Source of the DNA: Planctomycetaceae bacterium
GTDB taxonomy: Bacteria; Planctomycetota; Planctomycetia; Pirellulales; Thermoguttaceae
Length of the DNA stretch: 11,214 bases
Assembly (NCBI GenBank): GCA_031274385.1
Contig: JAISQH010000238.1
Location: forward strand, 1-11,214
Reading direction: 5' to 3'
Positions within the stretch are counted from its first letter, which is position 1; each line of letters starts with the position of its first letter. This document shows, in pieces, positions 1 through 6,291 of the stretch. Under the pieces are notes generated by a model. It was given only the letters and a program-made list of their open reading frames with translations, did no database searches and was not told the DNA's origin. The translations under genes and the position numbers were made by a program.

Positions 1-77
1 AACCGGGTGATCCGATTCCCGCCAAATTCCTTCAGGAAGAAAAAGCACGACGCCGAATCTTTCCGACTGCCGGTTAA
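1..77 (+). CDS. C-terminal end of an unidentified protein (5' partial)
   Basis: Reading from base 3 gives 24 residues and then TAA at 75-77. The tail is polar and basic, with a KARRR cluster and the ending IFPTAG. It contains no membrane segment and I do not recognise the family. It is called coding because the frame is open from the window edge, the composition looks protein-like, and the next gene follows within 12 to 27 bases in the same direction, as in an operon. The rest of the gene lies outside the window. A chance open frame of this length cannot be excluded. Confidence 0.45.
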   Translation, partial: PGDPIPAKFLQEEKARRRIFPTAG

Positions 78-104
78 AAAATATTCAACGTGATTAATTT
101 TGTA

Positions 105-641
105 ATGGAAAATAGTAATTCAATATCAGTTACATCAAGTACAGAACCGGTACAAAAACGTCCTTGGTGGAAGTTTGGTACAATGGGTTGGATTCTCATT
201 TTTGGTTTGATTATCCTCAACATCGGCGTTTTTTCCGAAACCCTTGAATTGAATAAACGTACTATTAATAAAATTTTCTACCTGATTGATCCGCGTTATT
301 GGTCACTGTTGCCTGTTCCGATCCTTTGGGGAGTTGTTTGCTGGTTTGTAACAGATTTAGTATGTCGTTTTGATTTTATTCGCCGAAAACGAGGTTGGAT
401 TCGTTTTGTTATTGTATTAGGAATACTTTGCTGGCTTGTTTGGCTTAGTGGTTGGACAGGAATTCGTTTTCGGAGACAAATTTACTATGGCATTTATATG
501 ACCTATATTGTTGGTCCGATTGCCAATTATATGATCACCGGAATTTGGGATTGGAAGATGTTGATTGCTCCGGTGATGGCAATCGTTACTATTATTTCCC
601 TTTTGTATTTCGCAATAAAAAATCGGAGACCAAAAAGATGA
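105..641 (+). CDS. Four-helix integral membrane protein, unknown function (paralogue A)
   Basis: A 178-residue hydrophobic protein that I do not recognise. A polar N-terminus of about 20 residues leads into a PWWKF motif, followed by four predicted membrane helices at roughly residues 28-45, 66-87, 98-117 and 152-171, and a basic tail (KNRRPKR). The ATG at 105 is preferred. An upstream in-frame GTG at 90 would add only five residues, and neither start has a clear Shine-Dalgarno site. The stop overlaps the start of the next gene by four bases (ATGA), implying translational coupling. The following gene has the same length, topology and PWWKF-then-helix start, so the two look like an ancient tandem duplication. 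With the hydrolases downstream, a membrane-partner role is possible but unproven. Confidence 0.75.
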   Translation: MENSNSISVTSSTEPVQKRPWWKFGTMGWILIFGLIILNIGVFSETLELNKRTINKIFYLIDPRYWSLLPVPILWGVVCWFVTDLVCRFDFIRRKRGWIRFVIVLGILCWLVWLSGWTGIRFRRQIYYGIYMTYIVGPIANYMITGIWDWKMLIAPVMAIVTIISLLYFAIKNRRPKR

Positions 642-1162
642 AAGATACATTAAGTTCAAAAACGTTGCAGAAACAATCTGTTGATCCTTGGTGGAAATTC
701 AGTACGACAACATGGTTGTTTATTGCCGGTCTTGTCTTATTGAATATCGGTTGTTTCCTGAAACCATCGATTTTAGATACATTATTATTGGGTCTATTCA
801 ATTTACTTGATTTCCGAACATGGACATGGTGGTACTTTCTTGGTCTTGTTGCTGTTCTTGCTTTTTCTGTTCGTTGGTTTTTACTTTATCAAACGTACAT
901 CAATGAAAATTTTGATCTGCAAAGTCTGGAAGAAGCAAAATGGTTTTGCCGATTAAGTGGAACGCTAACGTTCCTCTTGGCTGTTTTTATTTTTTTACAT
1001 CGGTTCTCACTGTTGCGATGGCTTTATAATCCGCTTTACTTTTGGCTTGGATTCGGTGCATTTTCGTTTTCCGCACTGCTGATTTTCACGGTGATTTTCG
1101 TAATGATCGGTTTTGTAGTTTTTTTGGTATGGAAATGGATGACCACGTTACAGGAAAATTAA
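638..1162 (+). CDS. Four-helix integral membrane protein, unknown function (paralogue B)
   Basis: A 174-residue membrane protein starting at ATG 638, with GGAG at 625-628 as a plausible ribosome binding site nine bases upstream. A longer in-frame ATG at 452 exists but lies deep inside the previous gene, so it is rejected. The N-terminus (DPWWKFSTTTW) and the first helix (ending LLNIGCF) align with the preceding protein (PWWKFGTMGW, ending ILNIGVF). Later segments keep the four-helix plan but little obvious identity. The protein ends in a helix followed by a short tail. It sits one base before the next gene, and ATGA joins it to the previous one, so the genes are almost certainly cotranscribed. 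No catalytic motif is visible and the function is unknown. Confidence 0.77.
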   Translation: MKDTLSSKTLQKQSVDPWWKFSTTTWLFIAGLVLLNIGCFLKPSILDTLLLGLFNLLDFRTWTWWYFLGLVAVLAFSVRWFLLYQTYINENFDLQSLEEAKWFCRLSGTLTFLLAVFIFLHRFSLLRWLYNPLYFWLGFGAFSFSALLIFTVIFVMIGFVVFLVWKWMTTLQEN

Positions 1163-1163
1163 A

Positions 1164-2204
1164 ATGACAATAAAACAAACAATGATCTTCTTTGTTATTT
1201 TCGTATCAATTTTTCTAAGCGAGTTATTACTTGGATCGGAAGAGTTGCCGGTTTTCAAGAATGGGCGATTGGAACTGTTGAGTAAAGCCAAGATTTCGTC
1301 CATTTCAAAACGTGAAATCACCAAAGTTGCCACTGAGGAATCGAAAAAACATGCGGACGACGGCTATCTTGCCCATCCGACAGCGAAGGATTGTTTTGAT
1401 GCGTTGGGTTATCGATATACCGGAGGACGTTACAATAATGAGTTGATTCGTTTTCGTTTAAGATGTCCGCCTAAAATTGTTCCAGGTAAAAAATATCCCT
1501 TGGTAGTTTGGTTTCATGGTAAAGGTGAAAGCGGTGACGATAATGAACGCCAACTTGCTCATATCCAATACACACTTCCATTTTTGGCTGGTCCGAAAAG
1601 CCTTGATTTTTTCATGCTTGTAACGCAATGCCCTAAAGACAATCCTTACTGGAATTCATCTATTTCTCGTGAGAGCAAAGGTGATGCGCCTATTACGATT
1701 GCGATGGAAATATTTGAACAAATTCTTGAAGAGTATCCGATTGACTGGCAACGAATTTCGACATTCGGTCAATGCAGTGGTGCTGTTGGTTCAACGGAAT
1801 TGATTCGAAAATATCCTCAATTGATTTCAGCAGTTGTTTATATTTCCGCAACACCTCCGGTAGGTTTTATTATGAACGATGTTACGGTTTCAGCTTTTAA
1901 CTGTACGAAAGATGCGAATGTTCCGATTCAATTGATGCGGGATTATGTGAAGAGAGTCAACGACGCAGACGGTGACGCTCATTTAACAGAAATCAAAGCA
2001 ACGTCCCATGATGCTTGGACTCCGGCATTGTCACAATATAAAGTAATTGCTTGGATGATCACGCAAAAGAAAAATTCACTGTTATCGCCGCCTCCGGGTG
2101 TCGTGTTAGATGGACGATCTTGGAGAGAAGTGTTCATTTATTTTGGTGTTCCGGTTTGTTGTTTGTTACCGTTTCTTGTCATTCGATTGAGGAAGCGGAA
2201 ATGA
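1164..2204 (+). CDS. Membrane-tethered alpha/beta hydrolase with Cys at the nucleophile position
   Basis: A 346-residue hydrolase of the PHB-depolymerase/prolyl-oligopeptidase-like esterase type. It has an N-terminal signal sequence (about residues 5-24), a spacer, the core from about residue 100, and a C-terminal membrane helix (about 324-341) with a basic RLRKRK tail. The catalytic domain is therefore probably extracytoplasmic. Core motifs are WFHGKGESG (oxyanion strand-loop), GQCSG with Cys204 in the nucleophile elbow, KDANVP with Asp250, and TSHDAW with His282. The elbow aligns without gaps to GMSMG of the next gene, which puts Cys where Ser is normal. Dienelactone hydrolases show that a Cys-Asp-His triad can work in this fold. 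The substrate is unknown. AGGA at 1152-1155 is the likely ribosome binding site. The stop overlaps the next start (ATGA). Confidence 0.85.
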   Translation: MTIKQTMIFFVIFVSIFLSELLLGSEELPVFKNGRLELLSKAKISSISKREITKVATEESKKHADDGYLAHPTAKDCFDALGYRYTGGRYNNELIRFRLRCPPKIVPGKKYPLVVWFHGKGESGDDNERQLAHIQYTLPFLAGPKSLDFFMLVTQCPKDNPYWNSSISRESKGDAPITIAMEIFEQILEEYPIDWQRISTFGQCSGAVGSTELIRKYPQLISAVVYISATPPVGFIMNDVTVSAFNCTKDANVPIQLMRDYVKRVNDADGDAHLTEIKATSHDAWTPALSQYKVIAWMITQKKNSLLSPPPGVVLDGRSWREVFIYFGVPVCCLLPFLVIRLRKRK

Positions 2205-2992
2205 AATTCAAACGGCTAAAAAAATGGCTGAAAAAGAAATTGTCTCAAAAAGTTTTTTTGACTTTTGCTTGTTTTTGGTTGCTTGCAGTGGGAGTTATTG
2301 TCGGACGATGTTATTACGATTTGAAAACCTATTTTTTCGGCGATACATTGGTTTATCGTTTTGTGTCGCAAAGCGGTTACGATTATTTGTTGCATTTACC
2401 AAGAGGTTATACTGATTTTGGCAAGCCGCGCCCGCTCCTGATTTATCTGCACGGTGCCGGAGAAACCGGAAAAAATGTGCGAAAATTGAAACACCATGAC
2501 CTTGTTCGTCATGCCAAAGGAAATATTGCAACAAAGGATTTCCCGTTTATCGTGATCAGTCCGATGACGCCCCGACATGGTTGGCAACCCAAACAAATAA
2601 TCCGATTACTGGACGAAATATTAACAGATGAAGGAAAACGCTGGAAAATTGATGAGTCACAAATTTATTTAACCGGTATGAGTATGGGCGGTTTTGGAAC
2701 ATTTCAAACTGCTTGTGAATTTCCGAACAGATTTACCGCGATTATTCCTGTTGCAGGCGGCGGCAACATTGAAAATGCCGAGCAATTAAAAAACGTTCCG
2801 ACTTGGGCATTTCACGGTGATGCGGATGGTGTTGTTCCTTACGAATGTTCGTCGAACATGATTGAGGCAATGCAAACCGCCGGTTGTCGCGAAGCAAAAT
2901 TAACAACGCTCAAGGGAGCCGGTCACGGAATCACACACGAAGTTTATTCAAAGCCGGAAATTTATCAATGGCTTTTACAAAAGAGAAAATAA
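2201..2992 (+). CDS. Membrane-anchored Ser-type alpha/beta hydrolase (PHB depolymerase/esterase-like)
   Basis: A 263-residue hydrolase. A very basic N-terminus (KFKRLKKWLKKK) precedes one membrane helix at about residues 19-36, so it is a signal-anchored protein with its catalytic domain outside. Motifs are YLHGAGETG (oxyanion region), GMSMGG with nucleophile Ser161, HGDADGVVP with Asp209, and GAGHGITHE with His242. The triad is therefore complete. The fold and motifs match secreted esterase/feruloyl-esterase/PHB-depolymerase relatives, but the substrate cannot be read from sequence. The start at 2201 is chosen because it gives an ATGA overlap with the previous gene, has AGGAAG just upstream, and gives a sensible anchor. 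It is homologous to the preceding Cys-type hydrolase, and the pair probably arose by duplication. It appears to be the last gene of this operon. Confidence 0.88.
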   Translation: MKFKRLKKWLKKKLSQKVFLTFACFWLLAVGVIVGRCYYDLKTYFFGDTLVYRFVSQSGYDYLLHLPRGYTDFGKPRPLLIYLHGAGETGKNVRKLKHHDLVRHAKGNIATKDFPFIVISPMTPRHGWQPKQIIRLLDEILTDEGKRWKIDESQIYLTGMSMGGFGTFQTACEFPNRFTAIIPVAGGGNIENAEQLKNVPTWAFHGDADGVVPYECSSNMIEAMQTAGCREAKLTTLKGAGHGITHEVYSKPEIYQWLLQKRK

Positions 2993-3036
2993 CTGTTGGC
3001 AAAATTTAATCTTTTCTGTTAAAATAACGGGACAAA

Positions 3037-3066
3037 AAAACGAATTTGCCTTCGACGTTTCGTTTT
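3037..3066 (+). terminator. Possible weak terminator hairpin after the hydrolase operon
   Basis: AAAACGAA at 3037-3044 pairs perfectly with TTCGTTTT at 3059-3066 around a 14-base loop. It lies 45 bases after the hydrolase stop codon and its 3' arm ends in a short T run. The stem has low G+C and the T tract is short, so termination efficiency is doubtful. It may act together with the palindrome just downstream. Confidence 0.35.
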
Positions 3067-3070
3067 ATGT

Positions 3071-3102
3071 ACTAAAATAAATTTGTGCAAAATTATTTTA
3101 GT
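3071..3102. repeat. Near-perfect palindrome between transcription units (terminator or operator)
   Basis: ACTAAAATAA at 3071-3080 is the exact reverse complement of 3093-3102. After one A-A mismatch the pairing continues as TTT (3082-3084) with AAA (3089-3091) around a short GTGC-containing turn. The symmetry holds in DNA on both strands. It sits 19 bases upstream of the -35 element of the next gene. It could be a bidirectional terminator stem or a regulator binding site, and sequence alone does not decide. Confidence 0.45.
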
Positions 3103-3120
3103 TATTTTGAAATTTTCCTA

Positions 3121-3148
3121 TTGACCTTTCAGAAATTGAGTGTAAAAT
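3121..3148 (+). promoter_or_regulatory. Sigma70-like promoter for the lipoprotein and peptide genes
   Basis: TTGACC at 3121-3126 and TAAAAT at 3143-3148 are separated by 16 bases. Each matches five of six consensus positions. Transcription would begin near 3155, leaving about 42 bases of leader before the ATG at 3197. The site sits in the only large gap between the hydrolase operon and the next gene, which is where a promoter is expected. In an AT-rich genome chance matches are common, so confidence is moderate. Confidence 0.5.
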
Positions 3149-3196
3149 AACATCTTCGAACACAAGAAAATTTAATTTCTTTATTTCGTACAAAAT

Positions 3197-4381
3197 ATGA
3201 ATACCGAATGTTGCCAACAAAATATTTGTATCAATAAAAGCCATGTTGACACCAATTGGCGTTGGACAGTGATGCGTTTTGCTGTGGCAACAATTATTTT
3301 GACAGCAGGTGGTTGTTTGGATTATGAAAATAATAAACCGAATGATAGTTGGGCGAATCTTCGTGTCAGAGAATATCCATTTATCAAAAAAGAAAGGTCA
3401 GTTAAAAAACTTCTTGATATCAGTAACGAGGATCGGGAATTAATATGGAATTTTGTTAAACTTCCTAAAAATGAAGAGTTAGGATTGTCTTTTGTTTTTC
3501 ATTATTGGGCAGTCTATTCGCTTCGTCCGGAAAAATATCAAAACGAGATTGCTTTTTTTCGTTCGATTATTCAGCAAGAGAAAAAAGGTAAAGAGATTTT
3601 GGGTGATCCGGTATTTCGTCCGTCTAAATTCGGAATAGCAATGGTTTCAGGGCGTACATCCAGATCGTATGAAACACATCGTGATCAAGGTTTGGCAGAA
3701 TTAGGATTGCTTGGAATTCCATCGACATTTGAAATTGAAGTGTCTGGTAGAAAATGTTCGCTCAAAGATGCGATTCGTGAATGTATTGCCAACTTTTATT
3801 TGAACGAAAAAGAATTAGCATGGTCGGCAACCGTATTAGCGTTGTACTTACCACCACAGAAAGAATGGATAAATCGTTTCGGAGAACAATGTACTTTTGA
3901 AGTTCTTGTCGATAAACTTTTGCAATGCCGGTTCGAGGATAATAGTTGTGCGGGTGTTCATTTATTGGAAGCGTTGACATTGATTTACGAAGTTTCATTA
4001 AAAGAAGGTATTTTGTTGCGGGAAGTCCAGCAAAAACTTCGTGAACATTTGCGGATCATTTTAGATACGGTTATTCAAAGTCAAGATAAGACAGGATATT
4101 GGCGTCTTGATTGGTTTAATGCCATTCCAGACTATAATCAACCGTTTGATAAACCTCATGTTTGGACGCCACCAGATGACAAGGAAAACCGGTTATTGGC
4201 AACATGTCATTTAGTTGAATGGATGTTGGGATTGCCGGATGAATTCGAAGTTCCTGATTTAACATTGTTACGCAGTGGTGAATGGATGTTGAATCATTTA
4301 AGAAATAAAAACTTGAAAGAACCGGCGTTGATTTGTCCTTATGGACATGCCGTTCGTGATTTGGAGTTACTTTCGCGTTAA
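3197..4381 (+). CDS. Probable lipoprotein, helical, unknown function
   Basis: 394 residues from ATG 3197. An internal ATG at 3272 (residue 26) would give a textbook short lipoprotein signal, MRFAVATIILTAGGC, with the lipidated Cys at residue 40 of the long form. The true start is therefore uncertain, and neither has a clear ribosome binding site. The mature part is soluble, rich in aromatic residues and predicted mostly helical. Recurrent patterns such as ELAWSATVLALYLPP, HLLEALTLIYEVS, QDKTGYWRLDWF and ATCHLVEWMLGLPDEF recall the alpha/alpha-toroid proteins (terpenoid-cyclase or glycoside-hydrolase type), but I see no catalytic motif. The fold is a guess and the function is unknown. A promoter lies upstream, and the small peptide gene follows after 71 bases that include a hairpin. 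Confidence 0.78.
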   Translation: MNTECCQQNICINKSHVDTNWRWTVMRFAVATIILTAGGCLDYENNKPNDSWANLRVREYPFIKKERSVKKLLDISNEDRELIWNFVKLPKNEELGLSFVFHYWAVYSLRPEKYQNEIAFFRSIIQQEKKGKEILGDPVFRPSKFGIAMVSGRTSRSYETHRDQGLAELGLLGIPSTFEIEVSGRKCSLKDAIRECIANFYLNEKELAWSATVLALYLPPQKEWINRFGEQCTFEVLVDKLLQCRFEDNSCAGVHLLEALTLIYEVSLKEGILLREVQQKLREHLRIILDTVIQSQDKTGYWRLDWFNAIPDYNQPFDKPHVWTPPDDKENRLLATCHLVEWMLGLPDEFEVPDLTLLRSGEWMLNHLRNKNLKEPALICPYGHAVRDLELLSR

Positions 4382-4396
4382 GGAAGTAACATAACT

Positions 4397-4435
4397 GCTC
4401 AATGAGTTACATTAACTTTTGAGCGAAACATTTTT
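4397..4435 (+). terminator. Two-tier hairpin with T run: terminator or attenuator
   Basis: GCTCAA (4397-4402) pairs with TTGAGC (4419-4424). Inside it, AGTTA (4405-4409) pairs with TAACT (4413-4417) around a three-base CAT loop. A TTTTT run follows at 4431-4435. It lies 15 bases after the lipoprotein stop and just before the strong ribosome binding site of the peptide gene. It could end most lipoprotein transcripts or set the ratio of the two products. No separate promoter for the peptide gene is evident downstream of it, which favours partial read-through. Confidence 0.4.
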
Positions 4436-4440
4436 GCACA

Positions 4441-4446
4441 AGGAGA
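4441..4446 (+). promoter_or_regulatory. Strong Shine-Dalgarno site of the peptide gene
   Basis: AGGAGA, preceded by A to give AAGGAGA, lies six bases before the ATG at 4453. This is the clearest ribosome binding site in the window, where most genes have weak or no sites. It suggests that the small peptide is made in higher amounts than its neighbours. Confidence 0.75.
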
Positions 4447-4452
4447 TTTACC

Positions 4453-4770
4453 ATGCAAAAAAATTTATGTCTCGGTTTGGGTGTTGTACTGTTTTGTGTT
4501 GCCGCAGTACTGTACTTCAGTGGAAACAGCGATTCTGATTTCCGGCTCGTTAGTAAAGCGGAAGCATTGACAGTGCAGGGGGGAGGATACAGTGGGTTTG
4601 CCGCAGCAGGTTCGTCTACATGTGGTCCCACCGATGGATCAACTCCAGTCGGTTGTAATGGTACAACTCTTATGTTCGCAGGAACAGGTCAGCTTAAACC
4701 TGCTAGTTCACAACATTGTGGCGGTAACTGTGGAAATCATTGGACTATTGCCATAGATGGCGGCGAATAG
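4453..4770 (+). CDS. Small Cys-containing secreted peptide precursor with double-glycine-like leader
   Basis: 105 residues. A single basic residue (Lys3) precedes a hydrophobic segment at about 5-22, acting as a signal anchor or signal peptide. A short polar stretch follows, then VSKAEALTVQGG (33-44). This matches the double-glycine leader consensus LSxxELxxIxGG at Ser -11, Glu -8, Val -4 and Gly-Gly (43-44); Leu falls at -6 rather than -7. The remainder (45-105) is rich in Gly, Ser and Thr and has four Cys (57, 68, 89, 93), in a C-x10-C pair and a CGGNC pair, enough for two disulfides. It ends WTIAIDGGE. No known bacteriocin family is recognised. A C39-type peptidase domain is encoded 1.5 kb downstream. 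A simple exported Cys-rich protein with a chance GG is the alternative. Confidence 0.75.
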   Translation: MQKNLCLGLGVVLFCVAAVLYFSGNSDSDFRLVSKAEALTVQGGGYSGFAAAGSSTCGPTDGSTPVGCNGTTLMFAGTGQLKPASSQHCGGNCGNHWTIAIDGGE

Positions 4771-4780
4771 GATAAAGTTA

Positions 4781-4853
4781 CTATGTTGCATTTTTAGCAT
4801 CATCATGTATGTTGTGGTGCTGAAAATGCGACTATAGATACGTATAAATTTTT
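4781..4853 (+). terminator. Long RNA hairpin with U run, probable terminator of the peptide transcript
   Basis: Bases 4785-4803 pair continuously with 4814-4832 (19 pairs, loop 4804-4813). CTAT at 4781-4784 pairs with ATAG at 4834-4837 past a single bulged base at 4833. Four of the pairs are G-U in the + strand transcript (4787-4830, 4795-4822, 4800-4817, 4803-4814). They would be A-C mismatches in the opposite transcript, so the structure is strand-specific RNA rather than a symmetric DNA site. A TTTTTT run follows at 4848-4853. It lies 10 bases after the peptide stop codon. The long stem and the gap before the U run also fit an mRNA-stabilising 3' structure. Confidence 0.7.
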
Positions 4854-4927
4854 TATGTTTTGTATGTTATTAAGATTAAATACTGTCTTCTATGAATTTT
4901 ATTTCAATATAAATTTGTGACAGTTTT

Positions 4928-4955
4928 TTGGTTTTTGAAAAATATCTGATATACT
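4928..4955 (+). promoter_or_regulatory. Extended -10 promoter for the LPSTG/C39/glycosyltransferase unit
   Basis: TGATATACT at 4947-4955 is an extended -10 element (TGn plus TATACT). A poor -35 candidate, TTGGTT at 4928-4933, lies 16 bases upstream. Transcription would start near 4962, giving a leader of about 57 bases before the ATG at 5019. The element follows the peptide-gene terminator, so a new unit probably begins here. ACTGTC (4882-4887) and GACAGT (4919-4924) form a weak inverted repeat just upstream that might be an operator. Confidence 0.5.
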
Positions 4956-5018
4956 AATTGTTTGATAATAACGAAGTTGTCGACATCTGGCATTTTGACT
5001 GCTAGAGAAGGGATAAAA

Positions 5019-6278
5019 ATGTTACGAAATTATTTGAACGTGTTGTTTGTGGCACAACTTATCGTTTTGTTACTGTGCAAATCAGTACAAGGTGATACGG
5101 AAAAACAACATCTAAACATACCAGAATATTTGCAAAAAATCTTAGTAACTAATACTAATGAAATGAAAACGTGTACCATTGTGTGGACACAGTCACGATC
5201 TACGGATATGAGTTTTGAATCATTGTTAGAGACGTTAAAAATGCCGCACGCCTATGGTTTTCTGAACAAAGAAGGTTGTGCTTTTATGTGGCAAGATGGT
5301 AGTGGTTATCTGCATACTAGGTTAGTAGATGGTAGTGTGACGAATAAGAGTGGTAAACCCCTCCCACCTGCCTATAAAATAAACAAAAATGATGAAGATT
5401 ATATTTATGAGGATGGTTTAGTTGAAAAATCTATGGATCATTTCAAATACTACCAGGGAAATGGCGTTCAACGGGATTCACGTTATCTCTCTATATGGCC
5501 AATAGATAAAATGAGATTAGGAACACAGCAACACTTCGGTTGTTTCTCGCAGTATTACACCACGTGTATTGGTTATAAGTTTCCATTTTTTGGTTCAGAA
5601 TTGAAAATGCCTTTAATGTCATACATTTTATTTTTGATAGATGACGGCGAAGTCCTGGATATTGATGATGGTATCACTCTGGATGGAGATCCGTCTATTC
5701 TGATTAAAATAAAATCAAAGAGTATTTTTGATTGGAATCAGAAAGAGCGGATTTTCACCTTTTGGTTAATAAAAAGGTACAATTATGCGATTAAACGATG
5801 CGAAATATCGTCACTTGATAACCGGATGTGTTATTTGATTCAAAACGATAATTTTTTTGAATTTAAAAAAAATATACTTTACATACCACGGCGAACAACA
5901 ATTTCTTATTACACATATTTAACAATCAGCGATACTATTTTCTTAGAACCCCTGTTTAAAGAGGAGATAAGTCTCTCCGAAATATCAACAAAGAAAATTG
6001 ATCCAAACTTATTTTCACTTGATAACGCATATTCGATACCGGGTACTGTTATTTCAAGCCGAGTAATTCGTGACACTGACGATGGACTCACATTTACGAT
6101 TCCTGCGAATCCTGCGGATTTAGATCGAGTGATTGAGGCTGCCTTGACTGGTGGTGCATTTACACCGACACCGTTACCTTCGACCGGAGCAATAATTTTT
6201 CGCTGGTTGTTGTGTATTGCCGGAATTGCGATGATTTTTTACGCCGGTTATAAAAAATTCATTAAGAAAACGCAATAA
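5019..6278 (+). CDS. Secreted LolA-like protein with C-terminal LPSTG-type anchor
   Basis: 419 residues. The ATG at 5019 is chosen because GAAGGG at 5007-5012 is well placed, the predicted transcription start lies near 4962, and the protein then begins with a clean signal peptide (residues 1-25, likely cut after SVQG). A TTG at 4962 is rejected. The body is beta-rich and aromatic and lacks catalytic motifs. Its end (SEISTKKIDPNLF, SIPGTVI, RDTDDG) resembles the end of the third module of the next protein, suggesting a shared LolA/RseB-like lipid-binding fold; this is inference. The C-terminus is LPSTG (386-390), a hydrophobic stretch and a KKFIKK tail, the layout of a sortase signal or simply a membrane anchor. 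Thirteen bases separate it from the next gene. Confidence 0.78.
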   Translation: MLRNYLNVLFVAQLIVLLLCKSVQGDTEKQHLNIPEYLQKILVTNTNEMKTCTIVWTQSRSTDMSFESLLETLKMPHAYGFLNKEGCAFMWQDGSGYLHTRLVDGSVTNKSGKPLPPAYKINKNDEDYIYEDGLVEKSMDHFKYYQGNGVQRDSRYLSIWPIDKMRLGTQQHFGCFSQYYTTCIGYKFPFFGSELKMPLMSYILFLIDDGEVLDIDDGITLDGDPSILIKIKSKSIFDWNQKERIFTFWLIKRYNYAIKRCEISSLDNRMCYLIQNDNFFEFKKNILYIPRRTTISYYTYLTISDTIFLEPLFKEEISLSEISTKKIDPNLFSLDNAYSIPGTVISSRVIRDTDDGLTFTIPANPADLDRVIEAALTGGAFTPTPLPSTGAIIFRWLLCIAGIAMIFYAGYKKFIKKTQ

Positions 6279-6291
6279 ACGATTACTATTT

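Noticed and set aside
452..637. Longer start for the second four-helix membrane protein
   Set aside because: It overlaps most of the preceding gene. The ATG at 638 gives an ATGA junction, a GGAG site and alignment with the paralogue.
2051..2200. Longer start for the Ser-type hydrolase
   Set aside because: The added 50 residues overlap the previous gene and are unlike an export signal. The ATG at 2201 gives a clean basic anchor and an ATGA overlap.
4578..4586. GGGGGGAGG as an internal ribosome binding site
   Set aside because: The run encodes the Gly-Gly-Gly of the leader motif and no suitable start codon follows at the right distance.
4882..4924. ACTGTC/GACAGT as a transposon end or operator
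   Set aside because: Six bases at a 31-base spacing is weak in AT-rich DNA. There is no transposase and no target duplication.
4962..5018. TTG start giving a 19-residue N-terminal extension of the LPSTG protein
   Set aside because: The predicted transcription start lies at about the same place, there is no ribosome binding site, and the extension would bury the signal peptide. The ATG at 5019 has a good site.
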